Positions 8,705 through 16,805 of a stretch of 64,000 nucleotides of DNA are shown here, piece by piece; position 1 is the first letter of the stretch, and every line of letters begins with the position of its first letter. The notes below the pieces were generated by a model. The model was not told the origin of the DNA. It saw only the letters and a list, made by a program, of their open reading frames with translations, and did no database searches. Both the position numbers and the translations under genes were made by a program. Source of the stretch: Peribacillus deserti (GTDB lineage: Bacteria > Bacillota > Bacilli > Bacillales > DSM-1321); the NCBI RefSeq assembly GCF_016909175.1, contig NZ_JAFBFI010000002.1, positions 310,001 to 374,000 on the forward strand, written 5' to 3'.

Positions 8705-9367
8705 TTATAGGCGAACGTCCGCAAAAACCCATCGGTCTGCTGTTTTTTCGGGTAATTGAAGGCTGAATGAAATTGGACTGCTGAAGATGGGGCCATCATA
8801 AACAAACGTATGATATTCACCATTCTCACCGCATGCATCTATACCCTCTGGAAAGCTATTCATAAGCTCTTTTGTCAGTATCTTCCCAAGATAATCAAGC
8901 GAGAGCTTTTCAGAATCAATGGCAGCAATGACCGCTTTCCAACCTTCATCGACTAAAGTGTTCACAAATTCTGAAGTATTTCTACCCCATAATGGAACAA
9001 GCAGTTGAAAGCCGAACTTTTCTAATAGTTTTTCCTTATAGATCTTAACGTCTTCTAAAAATAAGTCTCCATATGCTATTTTCGTCACACCATATGTTTC
9101 TTTAAAATAATTCATAGCGGTTATTAAACCATTTTCAAATTCTTCTGCATTAAACAAATCCATTTTGATTTTATAAAGCGGCAGGCCGATCTGATTGGCT
9201 TGTTTTTCTATTAAACGCTCATTAATATGATGGCTGGTTGATTTTCCATCATTTGTACAGGTAGTTACGAGAGAAACCACTTCATATTGTGTTCCCATTT
9301 GCAGTTCATGAAGCAGAAAAGCAGAATCTTTACCAGATGAGAAAGCAAGTACTATTTTCTCACGCAT
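8705..9367 (-). CDS. Dph6-like ATP pyrophosphatase (adenine nucleotide alpha-hydrolase fold)
   Basis: 220-residue protein with a PP-loop near residues 9-14 (SSGKDS, a variant of SGGKDS) and the C-terminal GENGEYHTFVYDGP signature shared with diphthine-ammonia ligase (Dph6/MJ0570). Diphthamide is not made in bacteria, so the bacterial family must amidate or adenylate another substrate. GEYHT/D residues and the PP-loop are intact. First gene of a probable two-gene operon with the MATE exporter. Confidence 0.8.
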   Translation of the reverse strand: MREKIVLAFSSGKDSAFLLHELQMGTQYEVVSLVTTCTNDGKSTSHHINERLIEKQANQIGLPLYKIKMDLFNAEEFENGLITAMNYFKETYGVTKIAYGDLFLEDVKIYKEKLLEKFGFQLLVPLWGRNTSEFVNTLVDEGWKAVIAAIDSEKLSLDYLGKILTKELMNSFPEGIDACGENGEYHTFVYDGPIFSSPISFSLQLPEKTADRWVFADVRL

Positions 9368-9460
9368 CAGTCTTTTTCCCCTTTATTTAATCTACAGCCG
9401 CTTTAGATGGCGAAGCCTGGCCTTATGTCTATTTTATATGATAAATGATCCTTGAACAGC

Positions 9461-9491
9461 AAAAAGCACCGCCAATAAGAATTGGGGTGCT
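9461..9491 (-). terminator. Terminator of the ythAB operon
   Basis: Stem AGCACCGCCAAT / ATTGGGGTGCT (one mismatch, AAGA loop) with TTTTTGCTG following on the minus strand. The right arm overlaps the ythB stop. Confidence 0.75.
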
Positions 9492-10533
9492 ACTCCTCGC
9501 TTTGCTGCAGGCTTTTGTTTTTCATAAACAGGCTCCAGAAGTAATAAAAGCCCGGGAAAAGAATGGCGAAACCGACTACATATACAATGAAAACCGCCCG
9601 GAATGAATTGGGATCCGTAAATCCTGATTGAATGGTCACATTCGGGTATACAATGTATGGTAAATGAGCCTGGCCATATACATAGCTTGCCAGCAGATAT
9701 TGAACGATGGCTATAACAACAGCTACCCGTGGAATGCCGCGTGTCCCTTTCTTACCCGGAATGATTAAGGCTATACCGGCTAATAAAAAACATATCGCAG
9801 ATGCAATTAAGAGCGGGACATTTTTCATCATTTCACTAAAAATCCAGCTTGCTTCCCTTTCCAGGGTAAACATTATAAAAAATGCACTTATTAATGACAG
9901 CGGACCAGTAATGATAGCATCCCGTTTATATACATCATATGCCCTCATGTCATCCGAGGTTTTAGAATAGTCAGCAAGCAGGAGAGATGATAGAAACAAT
10001 GAACTGCTTATCGCGAAAGCCATAAATGCATACACATTCGGACTCGTAAACAATCTGGCCAAAGACAAAGATTCCCTGCCATCCACTTCAATTACATATC
10101 CCCCCTGCGAAATGGGAAGTACGGCCATCAATAAGGCCGGGATAATAATACCTGATATTCCGGATACATATACCAAATGCCGTTTATATTTTTCAGCAGT
10201 GTGCGAAAATACAAGGAACGCACTTCGAATGGCCAGCAGCAATAAAATTAGGCTGCCTGGTACTAGCAGAATGGTCCCAAGAGAATAGGCAGCGCGTGGA
10301 AACATGCTGTAGATGGCAACCACTAATGCGACAATAAATACATTGGATACCTCCCATGTTGGTGATAAATAGCGGTTTGCAATGTTGGTTGCATTTGTCT
10401 TTTTGCGGTTGATGTAAATCATGGACCAAAACCCGGCACCAAAATCCATGGATCCCATAACAGCATATATAAAAACAAAGCCCCAGATTAATGTAATGGC
10501 TAATATTTCATCAGTTAATGTTAATCCTGTCAT
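9490..10533 (-). CDS. ythB: bd-family quinol oxidase subunit II (YthB/CydB-like)
   Basis: 347-residue membrane protein with about nine hydrophobic segments; MGSMDFGAGFW near residue 26 matches the CydB N-terminal G-x-DFG motif. It forms the terminal oxidase with subunit I, encoded 12 bp upstream, and is needed for assembly of the haem-bearing subunit. Identity to the YthB (cytochrome bb') branch rather than CydB proper is judged from the length, the neighbour and the absence of cydCD. Start follows AAGGGGGGGCAAAA. Confidence 0.8.
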   Translation of the reverse strand: MTGLTLTDEILAITLIWGFVFIYAVMGSMDFGAGFWSMIYINRKKTNATNIANRYLSPTWEVSNVFIVALVVAIYSMFPRAAYSLGTILLVPGSLILLLLAIRSAFLVFSHTAEKYKRHLVYVSGISGIIIPALLMAVLPISQGGYVIEVDGRESLSLARLFTSPNVYAFMAFAISSSLFLSSLLLADYSKTSDDMRAYDVYKRDAIITGPLSLISAFFIMFTLEREASWIFSEMMKNVPLLIASAICFLLAGIALIIPGKKGTRGIPRVAVVIAIVQYLLASYVYGQAHLPYIVYPNVTIQSGFTDPNSFRAVFIVYVVGFAILFPGFYYFWSLFMKNKSLQQSEE

Positions 10534-10545
10534 TTTTGCCCCCCC

Positions 10546-11910
10546 TTAATGAACCGTATAATTTTTATCATCTCCATCCGTCTGATTGGAAAGATCGTTC
10601 ATCAGCGGATGCCTTTTGAAATAATAATAAAGTACTGCAATAACAGCTACACCCAGGAGCAAGTACACCAATACGAAAAGCATATACAAGGTTCCTAAAT
10701 TAGTCTGGCTTGTCACTGAGTCAGCCGTACTGAGCACATGATAGATGGTCCATGGCTGCCTTCCTGTGCAGGCGAGGATCCATCCGAATTCAATAGCAAG
10801 TACGGAAAGGGGGCCAGATAGTGTTACTGCCCATAAGAGCCATTTAGGGACTGCCTCTTTTTTAAGAAATTTGATCCAGAATACACCTAATACGGCGATC
10901 AGGAGTGTATACATTCCTATCCCTACCATGCCGTTGAACATCGTATGAACAAAAAGAGGCGGCCAGTGCTCTCTCGGAAATTCATTTAATCCCCGTACCA
11001 CAGTATCAAAGCTATTTCCAGCCAGAAAACTTAAAGCCCATGGGATTTCAATGCCCCATTTGACTTCCTGTGTGTCCGGATCTACCGTACCTCCGATTAA
11101 CAGCGGTGCATGTGACTGCGTTTCAAACAGACCTTCCGCTGCTGCCAGCTTTTCCGGCTGATATTCATGAAGATGCTGAGCGGAAGCATGCCCGTTTAGA
11201 GAGCTTAGTAAGGCGATGATCCCTCCTGTTACCAGGCTCATGACCAGAGCTTTGGAATGAAATTTGTAAGACCTGCTCCCAGGCGAATTCCTTAGCATCT
11301 TATAAGCAGCTGTAGCTCCCATAACAAAAGCGCCAGTCATGAGGGCTGTCAGTGCAACATGCCCTGCGGTCACATAGAAACTTGGATTAAAGAAAGCAGC
11401 CCATGGATCAACATCCACAATATGGCCGTTTTCAACCCTGAAACCAGCCGGAGTACTTTCAAATGCATGGACATTTGATATTAATACACCGGAAGCCAGT
11501 GCCCCGAATGTTACCAGCGTCAGAGATATGATCCTCGCTTTCGCGGAAATCCGATCATATGCATATACATAAATGGAAAGAAACAACGCTTCAATAAAGA
11601 AAGCATAAATTTCAATCTGAAAAGGCAATGCCATAACACGGCCTATGACTTCCATAAATCCAGGCCAAAGCAAGGAAAGAGAGACACCGGCAATAGTTCC
11701 GGAGGGGATAGCGATCCCGAGAAGTACCCCCTTTGCCTTCGTCCATCTTTTAGCCATAATGGAAAAATCCTGATCCTTTGTTTTTAAAAACAGCAGCTCT
11801 GAAATCAAAATCATAAAAGGGATGCCGATTCCAAGGGTGGCAAAAATAATATGAAAAGCCATTGTTGTGCCGAACATGGCTCTCGCAATAACTAAATCGC
11901 TCACAGTCAT
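10546..11910 (-). CDS. ythA: bd-family quinol oxidase subunit I (YthA/CydA-like)
   Basis: About 454 residues, nine membrane segments, haem b ligands recognisable as His20 (TTMAFHIIF), the His in VTAGHVALTALMTGAF and the Met in HTMFNGMVGIG. Quinol-site residues are kept in the short Q-loop EYQPEKLAAAEGLFETQ (equivalents of E. coli K252 and E257), and both Glu of IEIYAFFIEALF are present. In the usually invariant GWxxxExGRQPW motif the Glu is replaced by Cys (GWILACTGRQPW). I chose the ATG at 11910 (GAGGAAATGGTG upstream) because the longer frame to 12066 adds 52 residues unlike the family. Confidence 0.85.
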   Translation of the reverse strand: MTVSDLVIARAMFGTTMAFHIIFATLGIGIPFMILISELLFLKTKDQDFSIMAKRWTKAKGVLLGIAIPSGTIAGVSLSLLWPGFMEVIGRVMALPFQIEIYAFFIEALFLSIYVYAYDRISAKARIISLTLVTFGALASGVLISNVHAFESTPAGFRVENGHIVDVDPWAAFFNPSFYVTAGHVALTALMTGAFVMGATAAYKMLRNSPGSRSYKFHSKALVMSLVTGGIIALLSSLNGHASAQHLHEYQPEKLAAAEGLFETQSHAPLLIGGTVDPDTQEVKWGIEIPWALSFLAGNSFDTVVRGLNEFPREHWPPLFVHTMFNGMVGIGMYTLLIAVLGVFWIKFLKKEAVPKWLLWAVTLSGPLSVLAIEFGWILACTGRQPWTIYHVLSTADSVTSQTNLGTLYMLFVLVYLLLGVAVIAVLYYYFKRHPLMNDLSNQTDGDDKNYTVH

Positions 11911-12040
11911 CACCATTTCCTCTACCAGTTTTTCTTTAATTTCTTCAAAATGGAAATTATTATTCATAAATGAAGGATATAGCATGGTTACATATAGAAT
12001 GTAAATGAATAGATATTTGACGAAAAAAGGGGGATTCTGC

Positions 12041-13030
12041 ATGGAAGAGGTTTTAGCTGGTGTCATCGTTTTAGCTGGGATCTTTTTAGCCGCTGTGTAT
12101 AGTAAACGGTGGTTTCCTGTTGATAGAAACCGTTTAAAATCTATTATGATTCCTGATAATCTTGGAGTAAAACCAAATCTGGGGCTTGAACCGCTGGCAG
12201 AAAAATTGGAGAAAGCCTGGAACGAAGAATATGCTGATCACGTAAAACTCCGGGTTCTGGAAGAGGGAAAAGTTACTTCAGCAGATTATGATTGGTATGA
12301 GCTTGAATTGAAACGGTTTTTTATGATGTCATCCCTGCTGAAGAATGTGCCTATGTATAATGATTCTGTAGATGAAATCTGGCATGAGATGCTGATGTTT
12401 ACTAAAAACTATGAAACGTTCAGTAATGACTTTGCCGGGGAGTATATACATCATCAGCCTAATGTTTCTAAAGATTCCTCCTCTGAAGAATTCTATGCAA
12501 AAAATAACGCGGACAGAGCGTGGTTTGAATGGATTTACACAAACCTTTTTGAATGGTCGCCAAACACTGAAATCATTTATGGTCCTTTTAAATTCCACTT
12601 AGATCAGGCTATACTGCTGGATATCGAAACAAGCACAATGTCTGACCTTTTAACAACACGCTTCAAACCTAAAAATAAAGAAGCTGAAGCGGCTGTGGAG
12701 CTTTTAATCTCAAAAATGAAAAATGACATTTATGCTATAAAGAATCTTGAACCGTCTAATTACAAAATAAACCTGACAAAGAATTCAAGTACCGATCCAC
12801 TTATGCTCCAAACGATGTTATTTACTTCCTACTATGGAATTGAAAATCAGGAAATCGAGAAAGAAATGGTACGAAGCAAATGTTCGGGATGGTCTTCCTG
12901 CACTGTAACCTACTCCAGTGATAAACATGACAAGAATCACCAGGATCAAAGCTCCTGCAGATCAAACCACTCTTGTTCAGGCTCCAGCTGCTCTTCCAGT
13001 TCCTGCGGCAGCTCCTGTGGGAGTTCATAA
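12041..13030 (+). CDS. Membrane-anchored protein with a Ser/Cys-rich tail (TIGR04222/GRDP-like)
   Basis: 329 residues: one N-terminal membrane helix (about 5-22), then a soluble domain with DEIWHEMLMFTKNYETF and GEYIHHQP, and a tail rich in Ser and Cys (ends SSCGSSCGSS; nine Cys in the last ~55 residues). The D-x2-WH...HH pattern resembles the plant GRDP and bacterial TIGR04222-type domains that precede low-complexity Gly/Cys/Ser tails; this is recognition by motif only. Start at 12041 follows AAAGGGGGATTCTGC; a longer frame from 12005 lacks a ribosome site. Divergent from ythA. Confidence 0.65.
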   Translation: MEEVLAGVIVLAGIFLAAVYSKRWFPVDRNRLKSIMIPDNLGVKPNLGLEPLAEKLEKAWNEEYADHVKLRVLEEGKVTSADYDWYELELKRFFMMSSLLKNVPMYNDSVDEIWHEMLMFTKNYETFSNDFAGEYIHHQPNVSKDSSSEEFYAKNNADRAWFEWIYTNLFEWSPNTEIIYGPFKFHLDQAILLDIETSTMSDLLTTRFKPKNKEAEAAVELLISKMKNDIYAIKNLEPSNYKINLTKNSSTDPLMLQTMLFTSYYGIENQEIEKEMVRSKCSGWSSCTVTYSSDKHDKNHQDQSSCRSNHSCSGSSCSSSSCGSSCGSS

Positions 13031-13141
13031 AATTTAAGGTGCATCAGCATAAGATCTTTGTATGAAATTTTACAGGAGAATAGATTAGCCAGCCTTATTC
13101 AAGCAGAAAGTCATTATGACCTATATATATTTAGTTAAAAC

Positions 13142-13175
13142 AAAAAAAGCTGTTGACGAATTCAACAGCTCTTTT
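13142..13175. terminator. Terminator between converging genes
   Basis: Stem AGCTGTTGA / TCAACAGCT with A7 on one side and CTTTT on the other, so it can serve both the gene ending at 13030 and the yng operon. Apart from this hairpin the gap 13031-13288 shows no gene. Confidence 0.8.
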
Positions 13176-13288
13176 CATATGTGATTAAAATTGTGGTTTA
13201 TTACTCAATTGCAATTCCCTGTTTTTTTAGTATACTTCAACTCAAAACGGAATTCGGTTACGGTTATAGTGATTTTCTTTTACTCATT

Positions 13289-14818
13289 TTAAACAGGATA
13301 TACGCCATGTTTCCTGGTTGTGAAATGAAGCTGTTTGGTTGCGTATGCTTCAAATCGGGTGATCAGTTCATTTCTCAGGCGGTCTGGCTGAACGATATCA
13401 TCTATCACCATTTCTGATGCGAGACGATAAATATCAATGTCCTGTTTATATTCTTCTCGTTTTAATTCGATGAACGCTGCACGTTCTTCCGGTGGCAGGT
13501 CTTTAATTTTGTTCGCATACACGGCATTTACCGCAGCTTCAGGACCCATAACGGCAATCGATGCACTTGGCAGCGCAAGGCAGCAGTCCGGTTCAAAGGC
13601 AGGTCCGGCCATGGCATAAAGCCCTGCTCCATACGCCTTTCTGACAACAACCGAGATTTTGGGCACAGTGGCTTCACACATCGCCGAAATCATTTTTGCC
13701 CCATGGCGGATAATTCCCGCTTGTTCTACCTTTGTTCCGATCATGAAACCGGGAATATCAGCAAGGAACAAAAGCGGTATATGGAAAGCGTCACATAAAT
13801 TAATAAATTTGGCTGCTTTGTCTGCTGAATCCGGGAAAAGCACTCCTCCTTTGACGCGCGGCTGGTTGGCAAGTATACCGACAGGCTTTCCATTCATCCG
13901 GGCAAGGCCTGTAATTAATTCTGGAGCAAACAGCTTTTTAATTTCACAAAATGAACCGCTGTCAATCAGATTATCAATAAGATCGTACATCTGAAAAGGT
14001 GCGTTTTGATTTTGCGGCAGCAGCTCAGAAATCGGCTTCACATCTTCACGGGGACCAGCTGGGTCCAGGACAGGAGGCCTTTCACTGAAATTGGCTCCAA
14101 AATAAGATAGATATTTCCTGGCGAAAGCGATTGCTTCCTCTTCAGATTTCGCCATTACATCTCCGCATCCCGATTGGGAGCAATGCATTCGGGCGCCGCC
14201 CATCTGCTCTTCGGTCACTTTTTCCCCTATAACCATTTCTGCCATTCTCGGCGAGCCAAGATACATAGAGGCATTGCCTTCAACCATTACGACAATATCA
14301 CAAAAGGCTGGAATATAGGCTCCTCCTGCGGCAGAAGGTCCAAATAGCAGGCAAATCTGAGGCACTCTTCCAGATAATTTGACCTGATTGTAGAAGATCC
14401 GGCCTGCTCCCCTTCTTCCAGGGAACATTTCTACTTGATCGGTGATTCTTGCACCCGCTGAATCAACTAGATACAGCATAGGTATATTCAGTTTTTCAGC
14501 GGTTTCCTGGATACGGATGATTTTTTCTACCGTCCTTGCCCCCCATGAACCTGCTTTTACAGTGGAATCATTAGCCATTACGCATACGGTCTGGCCATTA
14601 ATTTTGCCTATGCCTGTTACAACTCCGTCGGCCGGAAGCCCTTCTGCACTGCAGTTTGCGAAGAATGCATCCTCAAAATCCATCCCTTCATCAAAAAGCA
14701 GGCTTAGGCGTTCCCGGACAAAAAGTTTTCCTTTTTCCGAATTTTTTTGGTGGTATTTCTCTGATCCGCCCTTCTGGATCTTTTCAACGGTTTCCTTCAG
14801 CTTTTCTTGAATTGTCAT
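13289..14818 (-). CDS. yngE: Acyl-CoA carboxylase carboxyltransferase subunit
   Basis: 509-residue carboxyltransferase (both crotonase-like halves fused). It moves carboxyl from biotin-BCCP to an acyl-CoA, in this context 3-methylcrotonyl-CoA. Acyl-CoA/carboxybiotin site elements include FGPSAAGGAYIPAFCD and RKAYGAGLYAMAGP; the C-terminus retains the VDDIVQPD-type helix (VIDDIVQPDRLR). Start follows GGAGGTCAGTC. Last gene of the operon; B. subtilis has the same gene in the same place. Confidence 0.92.
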   Translation of the reverse strand: MTIQEKLKETVEKIQKGGSEKYHQKNSEKGKLFVRERLSLLFDEGMDFEDAFFANCSAEGLPADGVVTGIGKINGQTVCVMANDSTVKAGSWGARTVEKIIRIQETAEKLNIPMLYLVDSAGARITDQVEMFPGRRGAGRIFYNQVKLSGRVPQICLLFGPSAAGGAYIPAFCDIVVMVEGNASMYLGSPRMAEMVIGEKVTEEQMGGARMHCSQSGCGDVMAKSEEEAIAFARKYLSYFGANFSERPPVLDPAGPREDVKPISELLPQNQNAPFQMYDLIDNLIDSGSFCEIKKLFAPELITGLARMNGKPVGILANQPRVKGGVLFPDSADKAAKFINLCDAFHIPLLFLADIPGFMIGTKVEQAGIIRHGAKMISAMCEATVPKISVVVRKAYGAGLYAMAGPAFEPDCCLALPSASIAVMGPEAAVNAVYANKIKDLPPEERAAFIELKREEYKQDIDIYRLASEMVIDDIVQPDRLRNELITRFEAYATKQLHFTTRKHGVYPV

Positions 14819-14843
14819 GACTGACCTCCATCCTCTATCATCA

Positions 14844-15629
14844 TTATTCCCCTGTGTAGCGCGGCTGGCGTTTTTCTTTAAATGCGATCAGGCCTTCTAA
14901 TCGATCCTTCGTAGGGAGAGTCACGCTATAGCATTGCTCCTCTATCTTCAGTCCGGTAGCAAGGTCAGTCTGCATCCCAAGATCAATGGCCCGCTTTGCC
15001 TGCATAACTGCGATAGGAGCATTTTTCGCAATCTCAGCACCCAGGCTGCCTGCCGCCTCCATTAAGTCAGGTAGCGGGACGGCCTTAGAAATTAAACCTG
15101 CTTCTACGGCTTCCTCAGCAGTCAGTCTTCTAGCTGTATAAATAAGTTCTTTAGCTTTGCTCATACCAATTAAGCGCGGCAGCCTCTGTGTTCCGCCTGC
15201 ACCAGGAATGATGCCAAGAGATGTTTCCGTTAATCCCATTTTTGCTGTCTCGGAAGCTATTCGTATATCACAGGCTAGTGCAAGCTCTAAGCCGCCGCCA
15301 AAGCAGGCGCCGTTTATGGCAGCGATAACGGGCTGCGGCAGATTTTCCAGCTTCCTGACTGTTTCTCCGATTAAGGAAACTGTCTGCTTCACTTCTACTG
15401 GGCTCATTCCCGCTCGCTCTTTTAGATCGGCTCCCGCACAGAAAGCCTTTTCACCTGCACCTGTTAGAATAACGGCTCTTACATCGTTATTTAGCCCGAT
15501 TTTTGTAAGGGTGTCTCCCAAATCCCTTAGAAGCTCCAATGATAAGGCATTTGCCGCTTCAGGACGGTTTAAAGTAATAAAGGCAGCACCATTTTCAGTT
15601 ATTTGTAGATTAATAGATGTACGGATCAT
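14844..15629 (-). CDS. yngF: Enoyl-CoA hydratase/isomerase, probable methylglutaconyl-CoA hydratase
   Basis: About 261-residue crotonase. CoA/oxyanion motifs are GEKAFCAGADLKE (around residue 60) and NGACFGGGLELALACD (around 102); catalytic Glu positions in GGGLELA and TETSLGIIPGAGG are present. In leucine breakdown it hydrates 3-methylglutaconyl-CoA to HMG-CoA. I start it at the ATG at 15629 preceded by GGGGTGATA; the frame could be extended to 15671 but that overlaps yngG and adds an untypical leader. Confidence 0.9.
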   Translation of the reverse strand: MIRTSINLQITENGAAFITLNRPEAANALSLELLRDLGDTLTKIGLNNDVRAVILTGAGEKAFCAGADLKERAGMSPVEVKQTVSLIGETVRKLENLPQPVIAAINGACFGGGLELALACDIRIASETAKMGLTETSLGIIPGAGGTQRLPRLIGMSKAKELIYTARRLTAEEAVEAGLISKAVPLPDLMEAAGSLGAEIAKNAPIAVMQAKRAIDLGMQTDLATGLKIEEQCYSVTLPTKDRLEGLIAFKEKRQPRYTGE

Positions 15630-15654
15630 TATCACCCCATAGAAAGAAAGGTAT

Positions 15655-16560
15655 TTAAGCCTTCGCAGCATTGTATACGGCCATTTGATGGCTGGGAAGC
15701 CGCGAATGCATTTTTTGCTGTAAAAAGGAGCCGGCTTTCAGCAGCTTATCCTGCTCGATTCCTGTATCAATTCCCATTTTTTCAAGCATATGCACTAAAT
15801 CATCAGTAGCAACATTACCTGAAGCCCCGGGTGCATATGGACAGCCGCCAAGGCCGCCAAGTGCAGAATCAAATGTATCAAAGCCCATTTCCAATGCTTT
15901 TAGAATATTGGCCAGCGCCATTCCTCTTGTATCATGAAAGTGGAGGGCAAAATTGGCTCCTTTAAAGTTCTTCAGGCAGTTTTCGAGCACTTCTTCAACC
16001 TGTCTTGGATTGGCAACTCCAATCGTATCGCCAAGCGAAAGTTCATCAATACCCATTTCAAAAAGCCTATCGCATACAGTCATCACTTGATCCATAGAAA
16101 CTCTTCCTTCATATGGACAGCCAAATACCGTCGATAGATACCCTCTTACTTTTTTTCCCTCTTGAAGGGCAAGCTTCACAGTTTCATGAAGGACAGGGTA
16201 TGTATCTTGTATGGATTTATTGATATTTTTTTGATTATGGCTTTCAGAGGTTGACATGAACACCGCAATCTCATCCATATTGGCTTCTAGCGCACCTTCG
16301 AGACCCTTTAGGTTAGGAACCAGGGCGGCATAAGTTACACCTGGATTTCTCCTTATTCCTTTGGCCACTTCAAGGGAATCTGCCAGCTGAGGAATCCATT
16401 TAGGATTAACAAACGAAGTGACTTCTATATACGATAATCCCGTCTCTGAAAGAGAATCAATCCACCCGATTTTAGTATCAGAGGGAATGATTTTTTTTTC
16501 ATTTTGAAGCCCATCTCTTGGACCCACTTCCTTGATTTTTACTTTTTCAGGCCACCTCAT
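15655..16560 (-). CDS. yngG: Hydroxymethylglutaryl-CoA lyase
   Basis: About 301-residue TIM-barrel lyase that splits HMG-CoA into acetyl-CoA and acetoacetate. Seen: KIKEVGPRDGLQNEKK (catalytic Arg and metal Asp), LHFHDTRGMAL (metal His pair) and GGLGGCPYAPGASGN, the Gly-rich loop with the catalytic Cys. The ATG at 16560 has GGAGGAATAGTG directly upstream, which I prefer to the ATG at 16581 that overlaps the BCCP stop. Confidence 0.93.
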   Translation of the reverse strand: MRWPEKVKIKEVGPRDGLQNEKKIIPSDTKIGWIDSLSETGLSYIEVTSFVNPKWIPQLADSLEVAKGIRRNPGVTYAALVPNLKGLEGALEANMDEIAVFMSTSESHNQKNINKSIQDTYPVLHETVKLALQEGKKVRGYLSTVFGCPYEGRVSMDQVMTVCDRLFEMGIDELSLGDTIGVANPRQVEEVLENCLKNFKGANFALHFHDTRGMALANILKALEMGFDTFDSALGGLGGCPYAPGASGNVATDDLVHMLEKMGIDTGIEQDKLLKAGSFLQQKMHSRLPSHQMAVYNAAKA

Positions 16561-16580
16561 CACTATTCCTCCAGACCCCA

Positions 16581-16793
16581 TTAATCTATGGTCGCAAGCA
16601 CATCCCCGTCATTCACAAAGTCGCCTTCATTTACTTTGATTTCTGAGATTATACCTTCCTGTTCAGAAGCTATAGGAATTTCCATTTTCATAGATTCAAG
16701 AATGATAATATCCTGGCCTTCCGTTACTTTTTCCCCTGGAGCGACTAATACTTTCCAAACGCTTCCTGCCATGTTTGATTTAATTTCTGCCAT
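16581..16793 (-). CDS. yngHB: Biotin carboxyl carrier protein (stand-alone biotinyl domain)
   Basis: 70-residue biotinyl domain; the lysine that BirA biotinylates is K36 in ESMKMEIP. It carries carboxybiotin between YngH and YngE. Only the domain itself is present, with no N-terminal linker as in AccB, as in B. subtilis YngHB. Positioned between the carboxylase and lyase genes with 12 bp and 20 bp gaps. Confidence 0.95.
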   Translation of the reverse strand: MAEIKSNMAGSVWKVLVAPGEKVTEGQDIIILESMKMEIPIASEQEGIISEIKVNEGDFVNDGDVLATID

Positions 16794-16805
16794 TTTGTGA
16801 TCCTC

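Noticed and set aside
11911-12066. N-terminal extension of YthA
   Set aside because: Unconserved, and a good ribosome site stands before the ATG at 11910.
15157-15642. 161-residue plus-strand ORF opposite yngF
   Set aside because: Antisense shadow of a well-identified gene; composition follows the crotonase codons.
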